Shown: positions 33,228-42,776 of the stretch, piece by piece
Numbering within the stretch: position 1 is the first letter of the stretch
Layout of the letters: every line of letters starts with the position of its first letter
Source: CBDCTM01 sp965222005
Lineage (GTDB): Bacteria > Bacteroidota > Bacteroidia > Chitinophagales > Saprospiraceae
Reading direction: 5' to 3'
Assembly: GCA_965222005.1 (NCBI GenBank)
Contig: OZ244935.1
Coordinates: 2,480,001 to 2,544,000, forward strand
Length of the DNA: 64,000 bases
Position numbers and translations under genes: made by a program
The notes under the pieces: generated by a model
The model's input: only the letters and a program-made list of their open reading frames with translations
Told to the model about the DNA's origin: nothing
Database searches by the model: none

Positions 33228-34937
33228 ATGCATATAATTGACTGGCTTGTTATGCTGAGTGTGATTTTGAGTATCGTAGCGTATGGGGTGTGGAAAACTA
33301 GAAAGGTGGATAATGTGAAGAGCTATTTGCTGGGTGATAAAGACCTTCCCTGGTGGACAATCGGCCTGTCGGTGATGGCTACGCAGGCCAGTGCGATTAC
33401 CTTTCTGTCCACACCCGGCCAGGCATACGAAGAAGGGATGGGCTTTGCGCAGTTTTATTTCGGCATGCCGATCGCTATGGTCATCCTGTGCATATTCGTG
33501 CTGCCACTGTATTACAAGCTCAATGTGTTCACAGCCTATGAATACCTGGAAGGGCGCTTTGATTTGAAAACCCGCAAGCTTACGGCCTTTCTCTTTTTGG
33601 TACAGCGCGGCCTGGCTGCCGGTATCACCATCTTTGCTCCCTCTATCATTCTCTCTACCATTTTAGGCTGGTCGCTATTTTGGACTACTATGTTTATTGG
33701 TGTATTGGTGATAACCTATACGGTATTTGGAGGAACCAAAGCAGTGAGTGTAACCCAAAAGCAGCAGATGATCGTCATTCTTACGGGAATGTTTATCGCA
33801 GCTATTATTTTGGTGTTCAAGCTTCCGCCGGATGTTGGCTTTTCAGATGCCGTAAGTCTGGCAGGAAAGCTGGGCAAGTTGGAAGTAGTGGACTTCAATT
33901 TTGATTTCAATCAAAAGTACAATATCTGGACGGGCATGATAGCGGCAGTCTTTCTGTTTCTATCTTACTTTGGCACCGACCAATCGCAGGTGCAGCGGTA
34001 TCTGTCCGGCAAATCGCTGACGGAGAGCAGGCTGGGCTTATTGTTCAACGGCATCATCAAAGTGCCGATGCAGTTTTTGATTCTCTTTGTAGGGGTACTG
34101 GTATTTGTGTTTTTTCAGTTTGAAAAACCTCCGCTGCATTTCAATGAGGCCAATGTGATGAAGGTGCAACAGTCCGATCAGCGGGTGGCCTATGAGGAGC
34201 TGGAAGCCCGGTTTGATGAGGTGTTTAGCCAAAAAAAGCAAGCCGTTCTCCAGCTTATTGGAGCAGTACAACAGGATGACGAAGTGGCAATTGCTAGTGG
34301 CCAGCGGCGTGTTAAAGCACTTTCACAAAGCGATTTGCAACTCCGCGCCCGGGCCGACTCACTTATCCTGCGCAGCGATCCATTGCTAGAAACACAGGAT
34401 ACCGATTATGTTTTTATCACATTTATCACCAATTATCTTCCTATCGGCCTGATTGGCCTGCTGCTGGCGGTGATCTTTTCGGCGGCTATGTCGTCCACTT
34501 CCTCCGAGCTCAATGCCCTGGCCACTACTACAGTAGTCGATTTTTATCGCCGCTCCTTTGTACGTCATGCCTCCGACCGGCACTATCTGCATGCCTCCAT
34601 GTGGTTTACGGTGCTGTGGGGCATTATTGCATTGAGCTTTGCGATGGCAGCCAGCCTGTTTGACAACCTTATAGAAGCAGTCAACATTATCGGCTCTGTA
34701 TTTTATGGCACTATACTGGGCATTTTTCTTGTTGCTTTTTTCCTCAAATGGGTAAAGGGCAATGCAGTATTTATAGCAGCTCTGTTGGCCGAACTAGTAG
34801 TGATTGCCATTTTTGTGCTGGACAAATACGGATATTTTGAGATTGCTTACCTGTGGCTCAATCTAATTGGGTGTGTACTGGTGTTCTTGTTTGCTTCCCT
34901 GATACAAAAAGGGATGCCTTCAGCCAGATCCAGATAA
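33228..34937 (+). CDS. Sodium:solute symporter (SSS family)
   Basis: 569 aa with about 13-14 membrane helices. Typical SSS blocks: SYLLGDKDLPWWTIGLSVMA (helix 1-2 loop), SAITFLSTPGQAYEEGMGFA, VFTAYEYLEGRFDLKTRKLT, YTVFGGTKAVSVTQKQQM, YFGTDQSQVQRYLSGKSL and FSAAMSSTSSELNALATTTV (helix 8, sodium-site residues). A soluble insert of about 80 residues (KVQQSDQRVAYEELEARFDE and on) lies between helices 7 and 8. Substrate not predictable from sequence; relatives carry sugars or acidic sugars. It follows a 49-aa membrane protein by 3 bp. Confidence 0.92.
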   Translation: MHIIDWLVMLSVILSIVAYGVWKTRKVDNVKSYLLGDKDLPWWTIGLSVMATQASAITFLSTPGQAYEEGMGFAQFYFGMPIAMVILCIFVLPLYYKLNVFTAYEYLEGRFDLKTRKLTAFLFLVQRGLAAGITIFAPSIILSTILGWSLFWTTMFIGVLVITYTVFGGTKAVSVTQKQQMIVILTGMFIAAIILVFKLPPDVGFSDAVSLAGKLGKLEVVDFNFDFNQKYNIWTGMIAAVFLFLSYFGTDQSQVQRYLSGKSLTESRLGLLFNGIIKVPMQFLILFVGVLVFVFFQFEKPPLHFNEANVMKVQQSDQRVAYEELEARFDEVFSQKKQAVLQLIGAVQQDDEVAIASGQRRVKALSQSDLQLRARADSLILRSDPLLETQDTDYVFITFITNYLPIGLIGLLLAVIFSAAMSSTSSELNALATTTVVDFYRRSFVRHASDRHYLHASMWFTVLWGIIALSFAMAASLFDNLIEAVNIIGSVFYGTILGIFLVAFFLKWVKGNAVFIAALLAELVVIAIFVLDKYGYFEIAYLWLNLIGCVLVFLFASLIQKGMPSARSR

Positions 34938-35611
34938 TTTAAATTCAAAGGCCGATCCTGTAGAATGATGCGTCCAGACTCTGGTTTTATCTGGTTGGTT
35001 ACAATTGCTTGCTTTGGGAAACCGGAGGCAGTCGTTATCCAAAGACGGGAAGCTGATTTTGCAGTGATTTCATAGATGTTGCTGCCTTTAGCTCCGCTCT
35101 TGCCAAGGCGACCTAAATTGCATTTAAAGAATTGCCGTGTTTTAGGGTCAAAGCTAAAGACACCTTCTGCCCAAGTGCCTACATACAGCTTGTTGTCTGA
35201 ATGCCAAAAGATGTTCTTAATTCCAAAGGAAGCTTTAAATTTTTGGGCAAGCGGGTAACGGGTATAAGCACCAGTGATCATATTAAATTTGACCACTCCT
35301 GCATTGCCACAAAGCCAAAGAAGAGAGTCGTTGGTAGGTTGGAAAGCATAATCTTTAAAAGAATTGAAGTGCAAGTCGCTAAGATCAGAGGCTCCGCTAC
35401 TAATTTTAAAGATGTATCTCTGAAAACTGTGGGATTCGGGCAGGTACTTGACCAAACCTTCGCTACCTGCACTAATCCAAAAATGCCCGGAAAAGTCTTT
35501 ATACGTCCAGAAAACAGAATTCTGCAAACCTTGTGTCGGGGCAATTTTTCTATAGGGAATGTTTCTGAAAGTTTCTGTAGCCAAATCAAAGATGCTCACC
35601 CCTCCGTTCTA
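34938..35611 (-). pseudogene. Remnant of a two-component regulator propeller protein
   Basis: The minus strand encodes blades like those of hybrid two-component (HTCS) sensors: NGGVSIFDLATETFRNIPY, FWTYKDFSGHFWISAGSEGL, NDSLLWLCGNAGVVKFNMI, NKLYVGTWAEGVFSFDPKT and ASRLWITTASGF. An in-frame TAG stands just before NGGVSIF and no signal peptide, kinase or regulator domain is present. The 3' end runs against the symporter gene. So only the middle of a sensor gene survives. The symporter, transcribed toward it, may once have been its target (inference). Confidence 0.65.
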
Positions 35612-35814
35612 TTGGAAAAACCCGTATGATCCAAAATGTTCAACAAAGTATTTTTGAAACGGTTCTAAAGTAAAAATAACAAAAACAATGGAGCTTATTT
35701 TTTATTTCATCGATAGGGGAAGCTACGCATCCGTGCATCTATATCAATAGTGGCTATGAAACGGCTCGCATATAAACTCTTTTCCCGACTACACGTTATA
35801 GCTGTATTCAGCTA

Positions 35815-35843
35815 TTTGACAATTCCAAAACATTTTATCTTTC
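35815..35843 (+). promoter_or_regulatory. Promoter-like pair just before the TonB receptor gene
   Basis: TTTG at 35815-35818 and TATCTTTC (near TAnnTTTG) at 35836-35843, spacer 17 bp, with the ATG following directly at 35844. If used, transcription would begin within the first codons, implying a leaderless message or a different real start. Confidence 0.35.
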
Positions 35844-38228
35844 ATGTTTCACACCCCTTTTTTTAACAAATGCCTGCTGCTACTCTGCTTTTGCAGCCTC
35901 ACAGTATGTTTGGCTGCACAGGACAAAGTCACCCTCAGCGGATACATCCGCGATGCAGCTAACGGAGAGGCACTAATCGGCGCTTCGGTATATATCAAAG
36001 AGCTGCAAACCGGCAGCGCCAGCAATGTGTACGGCTTTTACAGCCTGACCGTTGCGCCCGGCAGTTATACCCTCGAATACAGCTATCTGGGTTTCGATCA
36101 GCTGAGCAAAACGCTGAATTTGGACCGCAATCAGAAGCTGGACGTAGAGCTGGCCGAAGAAGTGGCGCAGCTTGAAGAGGTAGTTGTAGTGGCCAAAAGT
36201 GAGGATGCTAATGTGAGCGGTATCGAGATGAGCACCAATAAGCTGGACATCCAAACCATCCAAAATATGCCAGCCTTGCTGGGTGAGGTGGATGTGATTC
36301 GCAGTATCCAGCTGCTGCCTGGCGTCAGTTCGGTAGGAGAAGGTACGCCCGGCTTCAATGTGCGTGGCGGCAGTGTGGATCAGAATCTGGTACTACTGGA
36401 TGAAGCGCCGGTGTACAACTCCTCCCATCTTTTTGGCTTCTTTTCGGTGTTCAACCCCGATGCCGTCAAGGATGTCAAGCTTTACAAAGGCGGCATCCCG
36501 GCGCAGTACGGCGGGCGGCTCAGCTCCATACTCGATGTGCGTATGAAAGAGGGCAACAGCAAGCGCTTCAGCGGCCAGGGCGGGGTGGGGCTCATCTTTA
36601 GCCGCCTCACACTGGAAGCCCCCATTGTGAAAGAGAAAGCATCATTCATAGCGGCTGTCCGGCGTTCCTATGCCGATGTGTTGGCCAAGCCTTTTTTGAA
36701 GGGTGATCTCAAAAACAGCAAACTCAATTTCTATGATCTCACCCTCAAAACCAATTACAACATCAATGAAAAAAACCGCATCTTTTTGTCAGGCTATCTG
36801 GGGCGGGATGTTTTCCAGTTCGGTGATGAGGCCGGCTTCAATTGGGGCAATGCAACCACCACCCTGCGCTGGAACCATCTGTTTAGCGATCGGCTCTTTT
36901 CCAACTTTACGGCTTTTTACAGCAATTACGACTACCTGCTCAAGTTTGGTGAAGAGGATACCAATCGCTTCGACTGGGATGCCAAAATCATAAACTATAG
37001 CCTGGAACCGGAATTTACCTTTTTCATCAATCCCGACAACATACTTACCTTTGGCGGGCAGGGCATATTGTACGAATTTCAGCCCGGCAATGCAGTGGGC
37101 GTGAGCGAAGGAGAAGTGGCCGATGTGAGTTTGGATAAGAAATATGCCTTTGAAGGGGCACTTTTTGTGGGCAATGAGCAAAGCATCAACTCCAGGCTTT
37201 CGCTCCAGTATGGTCTTCGGTGGAGCTATTTCAATTATATGGGTAAGGGCCGGGCCTATGAATTTGGAAGCGCCCCAGCTGGACAGCGACGTTTGCCAAC
37301 CGGCTTTTCGGAATATGATCAATGGGAAAGCATTGAAACCTTTTCGAAGCTCGAGCCCCGCTTTTCTACCAAATTCCAGATTGATGGGCGCAGCTCTCTG
37401 AAGGCTAGTTACATGCGTACTGCCCAATATCTGCACCTGATCTCCAATGGCGTAGCAGCTACGCCGCTGGATGTTTGGACGCCAAGCACCCACAATATCG
37501 CACCACAAACAGCCCACCAGCTAGCCCTGGGCTACTTCCAGAATTTTTCCAACAATCGTTTTGAAAGCTCGCTGGAGGTCTATTACAAAAATATGGATGA
37601 CCTGGTGGACTACATCGATGGGGCCGACCTGCTTCTCAATGAGTTTCTGGAGGGCGATTTGCTGAGCGGCAAAGGCCGGGCCTATGGTGCCGAGCTGATG
37701 GTGAGCAAGAAGAAGGGCCGGCTGCATGGATGGCTCAGCTACACGCTGGCGCGCAGCGAGCGGCACATAGTAGGTATCAATGGTGGCGATTGGTATCCGT
37801 CGCGCTTTGATCAAACGCACAACCTCAGCATCACCAGTTTTTATGACCTCAACGACCGTTGGACATTTTCAGCCAATTTCACCTTTATCAGTGGTACGCC
37901 TACCAATTTTCCCACCAACCGAATTGAGCTGCAAGGCTATGTAATTCCGCACAACTCGGAAGGGCAGCGAAATAATGTACGGATACCAGCCTATCACCGG
38001 CTGGATGTGTCGGCCCGGCTGAACAATCGGCCGAAGGAAGGCAAGCGCTGGGAAAGCTATTGGATATTTGGTGTGTATAATGTGTACAATCGGCGCAATC
38101 CCTTTTCTATATACTTTAGGCAGCAGCAACAGCGCCCGGCAGCCGATCAGCCGGTAGATACGGAGGGGGTGCGCTTTTCGGTGATCGGCAACTTCATACC
38201 TGCTGTTTCCTACAATTTTAAGTTTTAA
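35844..38228 (+). CDS. TonB-dependent outer-membrane receptor with CarboxypepD-regulatory domain
   Basis: 794 aa. Signal peptide (to about residue 24, LAAQ). CarboxypepD_reg-like domain 26-110 (LSGYIRDAANGEALIGASVY). Plug domain with LLPGVSSVGEGTPGFNVRGG, VLLDEAPVYNSSHLFGFF and GGIPAQYGGRLSSILDVRMK. Beta-barrel to the C-terminus, ending PAVSYNFKF with terminal Phe. It transports an unknown substrate through the outer membrane using TonB energy. The next gene, 13 bp downstream, is a DUF4249 lipoprotein; this pair is a common Bacteroidota two-gene unit distinct from SusCD. Confidence 0.93.
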   Translation: MFHTPFFNKCLLLLCFCSLTVCLAAQDKVTLSGYIRDAANGEALIGASVYIKELQTGSASNVYGFYSLTVAPGSYTLEYSYLGFDQLSKTLNLDRNQKLDVELAEEVAQLEEVVVVAKSEDANVSGIEMSTNKLDIQTIQNMPALLGEVDVIRSIQLLPGVSSVGEGTPGFNVRGGSVDQNLVLLDEAPVYNSSHLFGFFSVFNPDAVKDVKLYKGGIPAQYGGRLSSILDVRMKEGNSKRFSGQGGVGLIFSRLTLEAPIVKEKASFIAAVRRSYADVLAKPFLKGDLKNSKLNFYDLTLKTNYNINEKNRIFLSGYLGRDVFQFGDEAGFNWGNATTTLRWNHLFSDRLFSNFTAFYSNYDYLLKFGEEDTNRFDWDAKIINYSLEPEFTFFINPDNILTFGGQGILYEFQPGNAVGVSEGEVADVSLDKKYAFEGALFVGNEQSINSRLSLQYGLRWSYFNYMGKGRAYEFGSAPAGQRRLPTGFSEYDQWESIETFSKLEPRFSTKFQIDGRSSLKASYMRTAQYLHLISNGVAATPLDVWTPSTHNIAPQTAHQLALGYFQNFSNNRFESSLEVYYKNMDDLVDYIDGADLLLNEFLEGDLLSGKGRAYGAELMVSKKKGRLHGWLSYTLARSERHIVGINGGDWYPSRFDQTHNLSITSFYDLNDRWTFSANFTFISGTPTNFPTNRIELQGYVIPHNSEGQRNNVRIPAYHRLDVSARLNNRPKEGKRWESYWIFGVYNVYNRRNPFSIYFRQQQQRPAADQPVDTEGVRFSVIGNFIPAVSYNFKF

Positions 38229-38241
38229 AGAATACAATCTT

Positions 38242-39159
38242 ATGCTATACAAAGGATTTTTTATTTTGCTGATTGCTTGTGTGCTTAGCAGTTGCGAAGA
38301 CGTGGTGGATGTGAAGCTTGATGAAGGGGTGAGCCAATTGGTGGTGGATGCCTGGCTGACCAATGAAGCCAAACCCCAGCACATTCATTTGACCCAAAGC
38401 AAGGCTTATTTTCAAAGTGGCCTCGGGCAGCCGGTGGCCGATGCTCGGGTACAGGTGACCGATAACGATGGTCAGGTATTTGACTTTGTGGATCCTGAGC
38501 GGGATGGTATTTATACCTGGAGCCCGGCACCGGGCAACAAATTTGGCAGTATTGGCAACTCCTATACGCTGGAAGTAAGGGTAGGCGATGATACGTATTT
38601 TGCCAGTTCGAGCATGAATCGTGTGCCCGCTGTAGATTCGTTGGTATTTACCTTTGAAGAAGGGCAGATTGGTTTTCCAGATGGTTATTATGGTGAGTTT
38701 TTTGCCCGCGATCCTGTTGGGCCGGGCGATACGTACTGGATCAAAACCTACAAAAACGGCCAATTTCTCAACAAGCCTTCAGAGATCAATATTGCCTACG
38801 ATGCAGGCTTCTCTGCGGGGGGCAATGTAGATGGTCTTATCTTCATCCCGCCCATTCGCTTTGGGATCAACAGGGTGCCCGATGATTCAGATACTGATTC
38901 GGATGATACGAATGATGTGCCCCCTTATGCGCCAGGCGATTCGGTTTACGTAGCGATCCATTCAATTACGCAAGAGGCTTATTATTTTTGGGAACAGGCC
39001 CGAACGCAAATGACCAACGAGGGGATTTTTGCCGTACCGCTGGCCAATGTGCCCACCAATATTGTACATGCTGAAGGAGAGGTGGCAGTGGAACGGCAGG
39101 CTCTGGGCTTTTTCTGCGTATCGGCCGTGAGTGGTTTGGGAGATCGGGTGCGGGAGTGA
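38242..39159 (+). CDS. DUF4249 lipoprotein, partner of TonB receptor
   Basis: 305 aa. Lipobox ACVLSSCED (about residue 14). DUF4249 features: VVDVKLDEGVSQLVVDAWLT, IHLTQSKAYF, ARVQVTDNDGQVFDF, and the end AEGEVAVERQALGFFCVSAV. An acidic DSDTDSDDTNDVPPY insert stands before PGDSVYVAIHSITQEAYYFW. It starts 13 bp after the TonB receptor and shares its operon. DUF4249 proteins probably act on the cell surface with the receptor, as SusD does with SusC (inference). A bidirectional terminator follows. Confidence 0.9.
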   Translation: MLYKGFFILLIACVLSSCEDVVDVKLDEGVSQLVVDAWLTNEAKPQHIHLTQSKAYFQSGLGQPVADARVQVTDNDGQVFDFVDPERDGIYTWSPAPGNKFGSIGNSYTLEVRVGDDTYFASSSMNRVPAVDSLVFTFEEGQIGFPDGYYGEFFARDPVGPGDTYWIKTYKNGQFLNKPSEINIAYDAGFSAGGNVDGLIFIPPIRFGINRVPDDSDTDSDDTNDVPPYAPGDSVYVAIHSITQEAYYFWEQARTQMTNEGIFAVPLANVPTNIVHAEGEVAVERQALGFFCVSAVSGLGDRVRE

Positions 39160-39173
39160 ACTTTAGTAAAGAG

Positions 39174-39226
39174 CTAAAACTGAGGCTAAGGTGAATTCAG
39201 GAGAATCGTCTTAGCCTCAGTTTTAG
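39174..39226. terminator. Bidirectional terminator
   Basis: A perfect 17-bp stem, CTAAAACTGAGGCTAAG at 39174-39190 and its complement at 39210-39226, sits between two convergent genes. The arms carry their own A/T tracts, giving short T-runs both ways. Confidence 0.85.
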
Positions 39227-39235
39227 TTAGAAAAA

Positions 39236-40099
39236 TTATTGCTTCTTCATCGCCATCCATTCAGTGATCGACTTACTATTCATTTTCGGATAAGCCTTAT
39301 TTTCAGCCGCTATGGCTAGCTGGGTTGATTTATTAGCTTGCTTAATGGCCTCATCGTATTGGCCCATTTTAGCCAATATTTGTGCCTCCAGGCGGAGTTG
39401 CCAGAATTTGGCATCCATCATGTTGGCCTTGCGAATCCATTTGAGGGCCTGGTTGAGGTCCTTGTCATTGGAGTAATAGTAGCGGGAGGCTGAGTAATAT
39501 TCGCCTCGTGAAGGGCCATTCATTACGGATTCGATCTGGGTCATCACCTTTTTGTCCACTTCCGATTTAATATCAAAATCGACATAATATTTGCCCCAAA
39601 TGAGGTACATACTGGCCTGATCGGCCTTGAGATCGCCAAAACCAAGGGTCATCGTTTCTACCTCCATCGGAAGCATTTCTGTTTTGGCTTTAAAGCGGAG
39701 TTGTTCTTTGCCGGGATCGTATTTGGCTACATTTCCGCCGAGCTTGAGGTCATTGTACAGCATAAAGGTCCATTCATTGGGATCGGGGATGCTATAGAGG
39801 GCGTAGGTACCGGCGGGTACTTCCTGCCCGGCTACCGTCATGTCTTCGCTGAAGGAAATCTTGGTAGAGGCATTGGCTCCTGTACGCCACATTTTGCCCC
39901 ATTCTTCCACATCTACAAACAACTTTCTGCCTTTTTTGCTGGGCCGGCTGTATTCAACGGTTACTTCAGCGAGGCCAATCTTTTGCATCACTTTGCCAAA
40001 GGGGCTGGGTGCCGGGGTGTCAATTTGTGCCACACTGAGTGTAGGCAATGCTAAAGATAAGATTGCAGAAAGCATCGCAGTTAAATAGATTTTTCTCAT
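39236..40099 (-). CDS. DUF2911 secreted protein with TPR-like tail
   Basis: 287 aa from ATG 40099 (MRKIYLTAMLSAILSLALPT, signal peptide). DUF2911 domain about 30-180: VEYSRPSKKGRKLF, WGKMWRTGANASTKISFSED, VPAGTYALYSIPDPNEWTF and LTLGFGD-type strand. The C-terminal part has TPR-like helices (YYYSNDKDLNQALKWIRKAN, LRLEAQILAKMGQYDEAIKQ). Common stand-alone secreted protein of Bacteroidota, function unknown. Convergent with DUF4249 across a shared terminator. The longer frame from 40153 uses GTG and is not preferred. Confidence 0.88.
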   Translation of the reverse strand: MRKIYLTAMLSAILSLALPTLSVAQIDTPAPSPFGKVMQKIGLAEVTVEYSRPSKKGRKLFVDVEEWGKMWRTGANASTKISFSEDMTVAGQEVPAGTYALYSIPDPNEWTFMLYNDLKLGGNVAKYDPGKEQLRFKAKTEMLPMEVETMTLGFGDLKADQASMYLIWGKYYVDFDIKSEVDKKVMTQIESVMNGPSRGEYYSASRYYYSNDKDLNQALKWIRKANMMDAKFWQLRLEAQILAKMGQYDEAIKQANKSTQLAIAAENKAYPKMNSKSITEWMAMKKQ

Positions 40100-40577
40100 G
40101 GTTACGGAATTTTTTTGGTGTATGAATTTTTTTTTGGAGGGATAAAAATACACTTTATAGTAGGGATTTTTTGCTTTGGGAAAGAGAATTAACAGATATT
40201 TCCGTTTGCCGGGGCCAGCGGGTTTTTGGGGTCCAAACCGGAAGGCTAATAGTTACAAGCAGATGCGACCTTACAATTTTCGGGCTTTTGGCAGGGTGGG
40301 CCCCTGTCACTGCCAGGCAGGCACCCATCCGCCTCCGCCGGCCGAAGCCGCAACTATTTTTAATCAACCTGAAGCACCAACTGCCCTGCATCAGTTGGTC
40401 TGAAAAAGGATACACTAAAACAACAAGCTCGTTCGGTATAAGGACGCGAAAGTGCCCAAAATTCCACACGGATTTTTGATCTTTTTTCAAATTTTTTTAT
40501 TTGCAAGGCATAAGTGGTTGATTTTCAACGCTTTACAGGGCGTATTTTGTGATAGGCAAAAGAGCTGTTTCTTTTCG
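40100..40577. other. Gene-free stretch between DUF2911 and GlgB genes
   Basis: 478 bp, GC-rich in the middle (40270-40350) and T-rich toward 40500 (tttttt tracts on both strands that may aid GlgB termination). Short open frames on both strands lack coding character. Nothing else recognised. Confidence 0.4.
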
Positions 40578-42605
40578 TCAGCCGGCCGCACCATTCTTTT
40601 TTGACCATTTTTGAGGAGTGGTTATCGTTTTCTTTTTGTCCACTGCTTTTTTCGTTTTGGCTTGTAGTCTGCGTAGTTTTCGCGTCGGTTCAAATACCAT
40701 GACGGCCAGCGGAGCCAGTCGAATCACCAGGTGCTGGCCGTGCTGATGCCAGTGGCCTTTTACCACTTTCAACTTGCCCTCGTTCACTACATGGCTGCCA
40801 CCAAATGCTTCCGAATCACTATTGATTACTTCCACCCATTGGCCCATAAAAGGCAATCCAATCTTGTAATTTTCAATTACTTTGGGGCTAAAGTTGCATA
40901 CCACCAGCAAGGGCTTTTGATCCTTGTCACCTTTGCGCAGAAAAGTCAGTACAGTGTTTTCCCAGTCAGTATAATCGATCCATTCAAAACCTTCGGGCGA
41001 AAAAGCCAGTTGATAAAGCGCCGGATGATTTTTATAAAAATGATTAAGCTGCTGTACCCAGCTTTGCAAACCTCTGTGGAAATCATATTGCAGCAGCCAC
41101 CAGTTGAGGCCTTGCTGAAAATTCCATTCACTGGTCTGGCCAAATTCGCCGCCCATGAAGAGCAGTTGGGTGCCGGGATGCATATACATAAAGCCATACA
41201 AAAGCCGCAGATTGGCAAAGCGCTGCCACTCGTCACCGGGCATTTTGTTGATCAAAGAAGCTTTGCCATGTACCACTTCATCGTGCGAAAGAGGGAGCAT
41301 AAAGTTTTCGCTGAAGGCATACACCAGGCTAAAGTGCAACTCGCCGTGGTGATACTTGCGAAATACGGTATCGCGACTCAAAAAGTTGAGAATATCGTGC
41401 ATCCAGCCCATCATCCACTTCTGGCCAAAGCCCAGCCCGCCGGTATAAGTTGGCCTCGACACCCCGCCAAAAGCCGTTGATTCTTCGGCAATAGTGATGG
41501 TATCTGGAAATTCTTTGTACACCGTTTCGTTGAATTCGCGCAAAAAGGAAATAGCTTCCAGGTTTTCATTCCCACCATACTCATTGGGTATCCACTGGCC
41601 TTCCTCGCGGCTGTAATCGAGGTAGATCATGGAGGCGACAGCATCCACCCGCAGGCCATCAGCATGGTATTTTTCGAGCCAAAATAGGGCATTGGAAATC
41701 AAAAAGGAGCGTACCTCATTGCGGCCATAATTGAAAATAGCGCTCTTCCAGTCGGGGTGAAAACCTTTGCGCGGGTCTTCATGCTCAAAGAGGTAGGTAC
41801 CGTCAAATTGAGCAAGGCCATGTGCATCGGTGGGGAAGTGTGAAGGTACCCAATCGAGGATCACGCCGATGCCTGCCTGATGGAAAGCATCGATCAAAGC
41901 CATAAGCCCTTCTGGTTTACCAAAACGGCTGCCGGCCGCAAAGTAGCCAGTAATCTGATAGCCCCAGGAGGGACTGTAGGGATGCTCCATCACAGGCATC
42001 AATTCCACATGCGTAAAGCCCATCTGTTTAACATAAGCCACCAATTGGTCAGCCAACTCTGCATAGCTGAGGGGTTGGTTTGGCTTGTCGGTCAGTGTTT
42101 TCCATGAGGCCAGGTGAACTTCATAGACGCTATAAGGCTGTGCTTGCCCGGCCTTTGTTTTCCGGGCTTCGAGCCATTTTTTGTCTTTCCATTTATAGTC
42201 AGTTTCCCAAACTATGGAGGCTGTATCGGGGGGTAGCTGCCAATAGCGGGCAAAGGGATCGCCCTTTGTAAGGGTAAAGCCATTGTAGGATTTGATCTGG
42301 TATTTGTATAGCGCCCCTTGGCCGATGCCTGGAATAAAGGCTTCCCAGATGCCGGAGCCATCCCAGCGGGCGGTGCAGGGGTGAGTCTTGCCCGCCCAAC
42401 TGTTGAAATCGCCTACTACAGATACTGCCTTGGCATTGGGCGCCCAAACGGCGAAATAGGTGCCTTTTTGTCCATCGTGTTCCATCATGTGGCTACCCAG
42501 TTTTTCGTACAGGCGAAAATGCTTTCCCGATTTGAAAAGATATATATCGAGCTCGGTGAGAAGACTGATGTGGTCAGTAGGAGGGGAGCTGGTGTTTTTT
42601 TTCAT
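40578..42605 (-). CDS. glgB: 1,4-alpha-glucan branching enzyme
   Basis: 675 aa. N-terminal CBM48 (KGTYFAVWAPNAKAVSVVGD, FNSWAGKTHP). GH13 barrel with MPVMEHPYSPSWGYQITGYF, the nucleophile Asp in DGLRVDAVASMIYLDYSREE, the acid/base Glu in ITIAEESTAFGGVSRP, and LPLSHDEVVHGKASL with the transition-state Asp. C-terminal all-beta domain, then a Lys-rich tail (KLRRLQAKTKKAVDKKKT) that is not typical. It makes alpha-1,6 branches in glycogen. Stand-alone gene; other glg genes are not in the window. The neighbouring glycogen-binding/HhH protein is on the same strand upstream. Confidence 0.95.
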   Translation of the reverse strand: MKKNTSSPPTDHISLLTELDIYLFKSGKHFRLYEKLGSHMMEHDGQKGTYFAVWAPNAKAVSVVGDFNSWAGKTHPCTARWDGSGIWEAFIPGIGQGALYKYQIKSYNGFTLTKGDPFARYWQLPPDTASIVWETDYKWKDKKWLEARKTKAGQAQPYSVYEVHLASWKTLTDKPNQPLSYAELADQLVAYVKQMGFTHVELMPVMEHPYSPSWGYQITGYFAAGSRFGKPEGLMALIDAFHQAGIGVILDWVPSHFPTDAHGLAQFDGTYLFEHEDPRKGFHPDWKSAIFNYGRNEVRSFLISNALFWLEKYHADGLRVDAVASMIYLDYSREEGQWIPNEYGGNENLEAISFLREFNETVYKEFPDTITIAEESTAFGGVSRPTYTGGLGFGQKWMMGWMHDILNFLSRDTVFRKYHHGELHFSLVYAFSENFMLPLSHDEVVHGKASLINKMPGDEWQRFANLRLLYGFMYMHPGTQLLFMGGEFGQTSEWNFQQGLNWWLLQYDFHRGLQSWVQQLNHFYKNHPALYQLAFSPEGFEWIDYTDWENTVLTFLRKGDKDQKPLLVVCNFSPKVIENYKIGLPFMGQWVEVINSDSEAFGGSHVVNEGKLKVVKGHWHQHGQHLVIRLAPLAVMVFEPTRKLRRLQAKTKKAVDKKKTITTPQKWSKKNGAAG

Positions 42606-42634
42606 AACCGCCTGTTTGAGGAGTATCTTGCGGG

Positions 42635-42642
42635 CAAAGTTA
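42635..42642 (-). promoter_or_regulatory. -7 box of glgB
   Basis: TAACTTTG on the minus strand fits TAnnTTTG, 29 bp before the glgB ATG at 42605. No clear -33 box. Confidence 0.45.
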
Positions 42643-42776
42643 ATAAAATTGCCCTGTCAGAGCTGTGTGGGCAGTAAGAATGGCTAAATAGAGATGAAAA
42701 ATAAATTATTGCATCTTTTATAAGAAAATTGTAAATTTGATATATACACGATGGTGAATTTTAAAGATTTAATGCC

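Noticed and set aside
36789..37517. 242-codon minus-strand frame
   Set aside because: Antisense of the TonB receptor barrel.
40155..40490. Short frames in the gap before glgB
   Set aside because: Frames on both strands overlap each other, have no recognisable start, and lack coding character.
40731..41480. 249-codon plus-strand frame
   Set aside because: Antisense of glgB.
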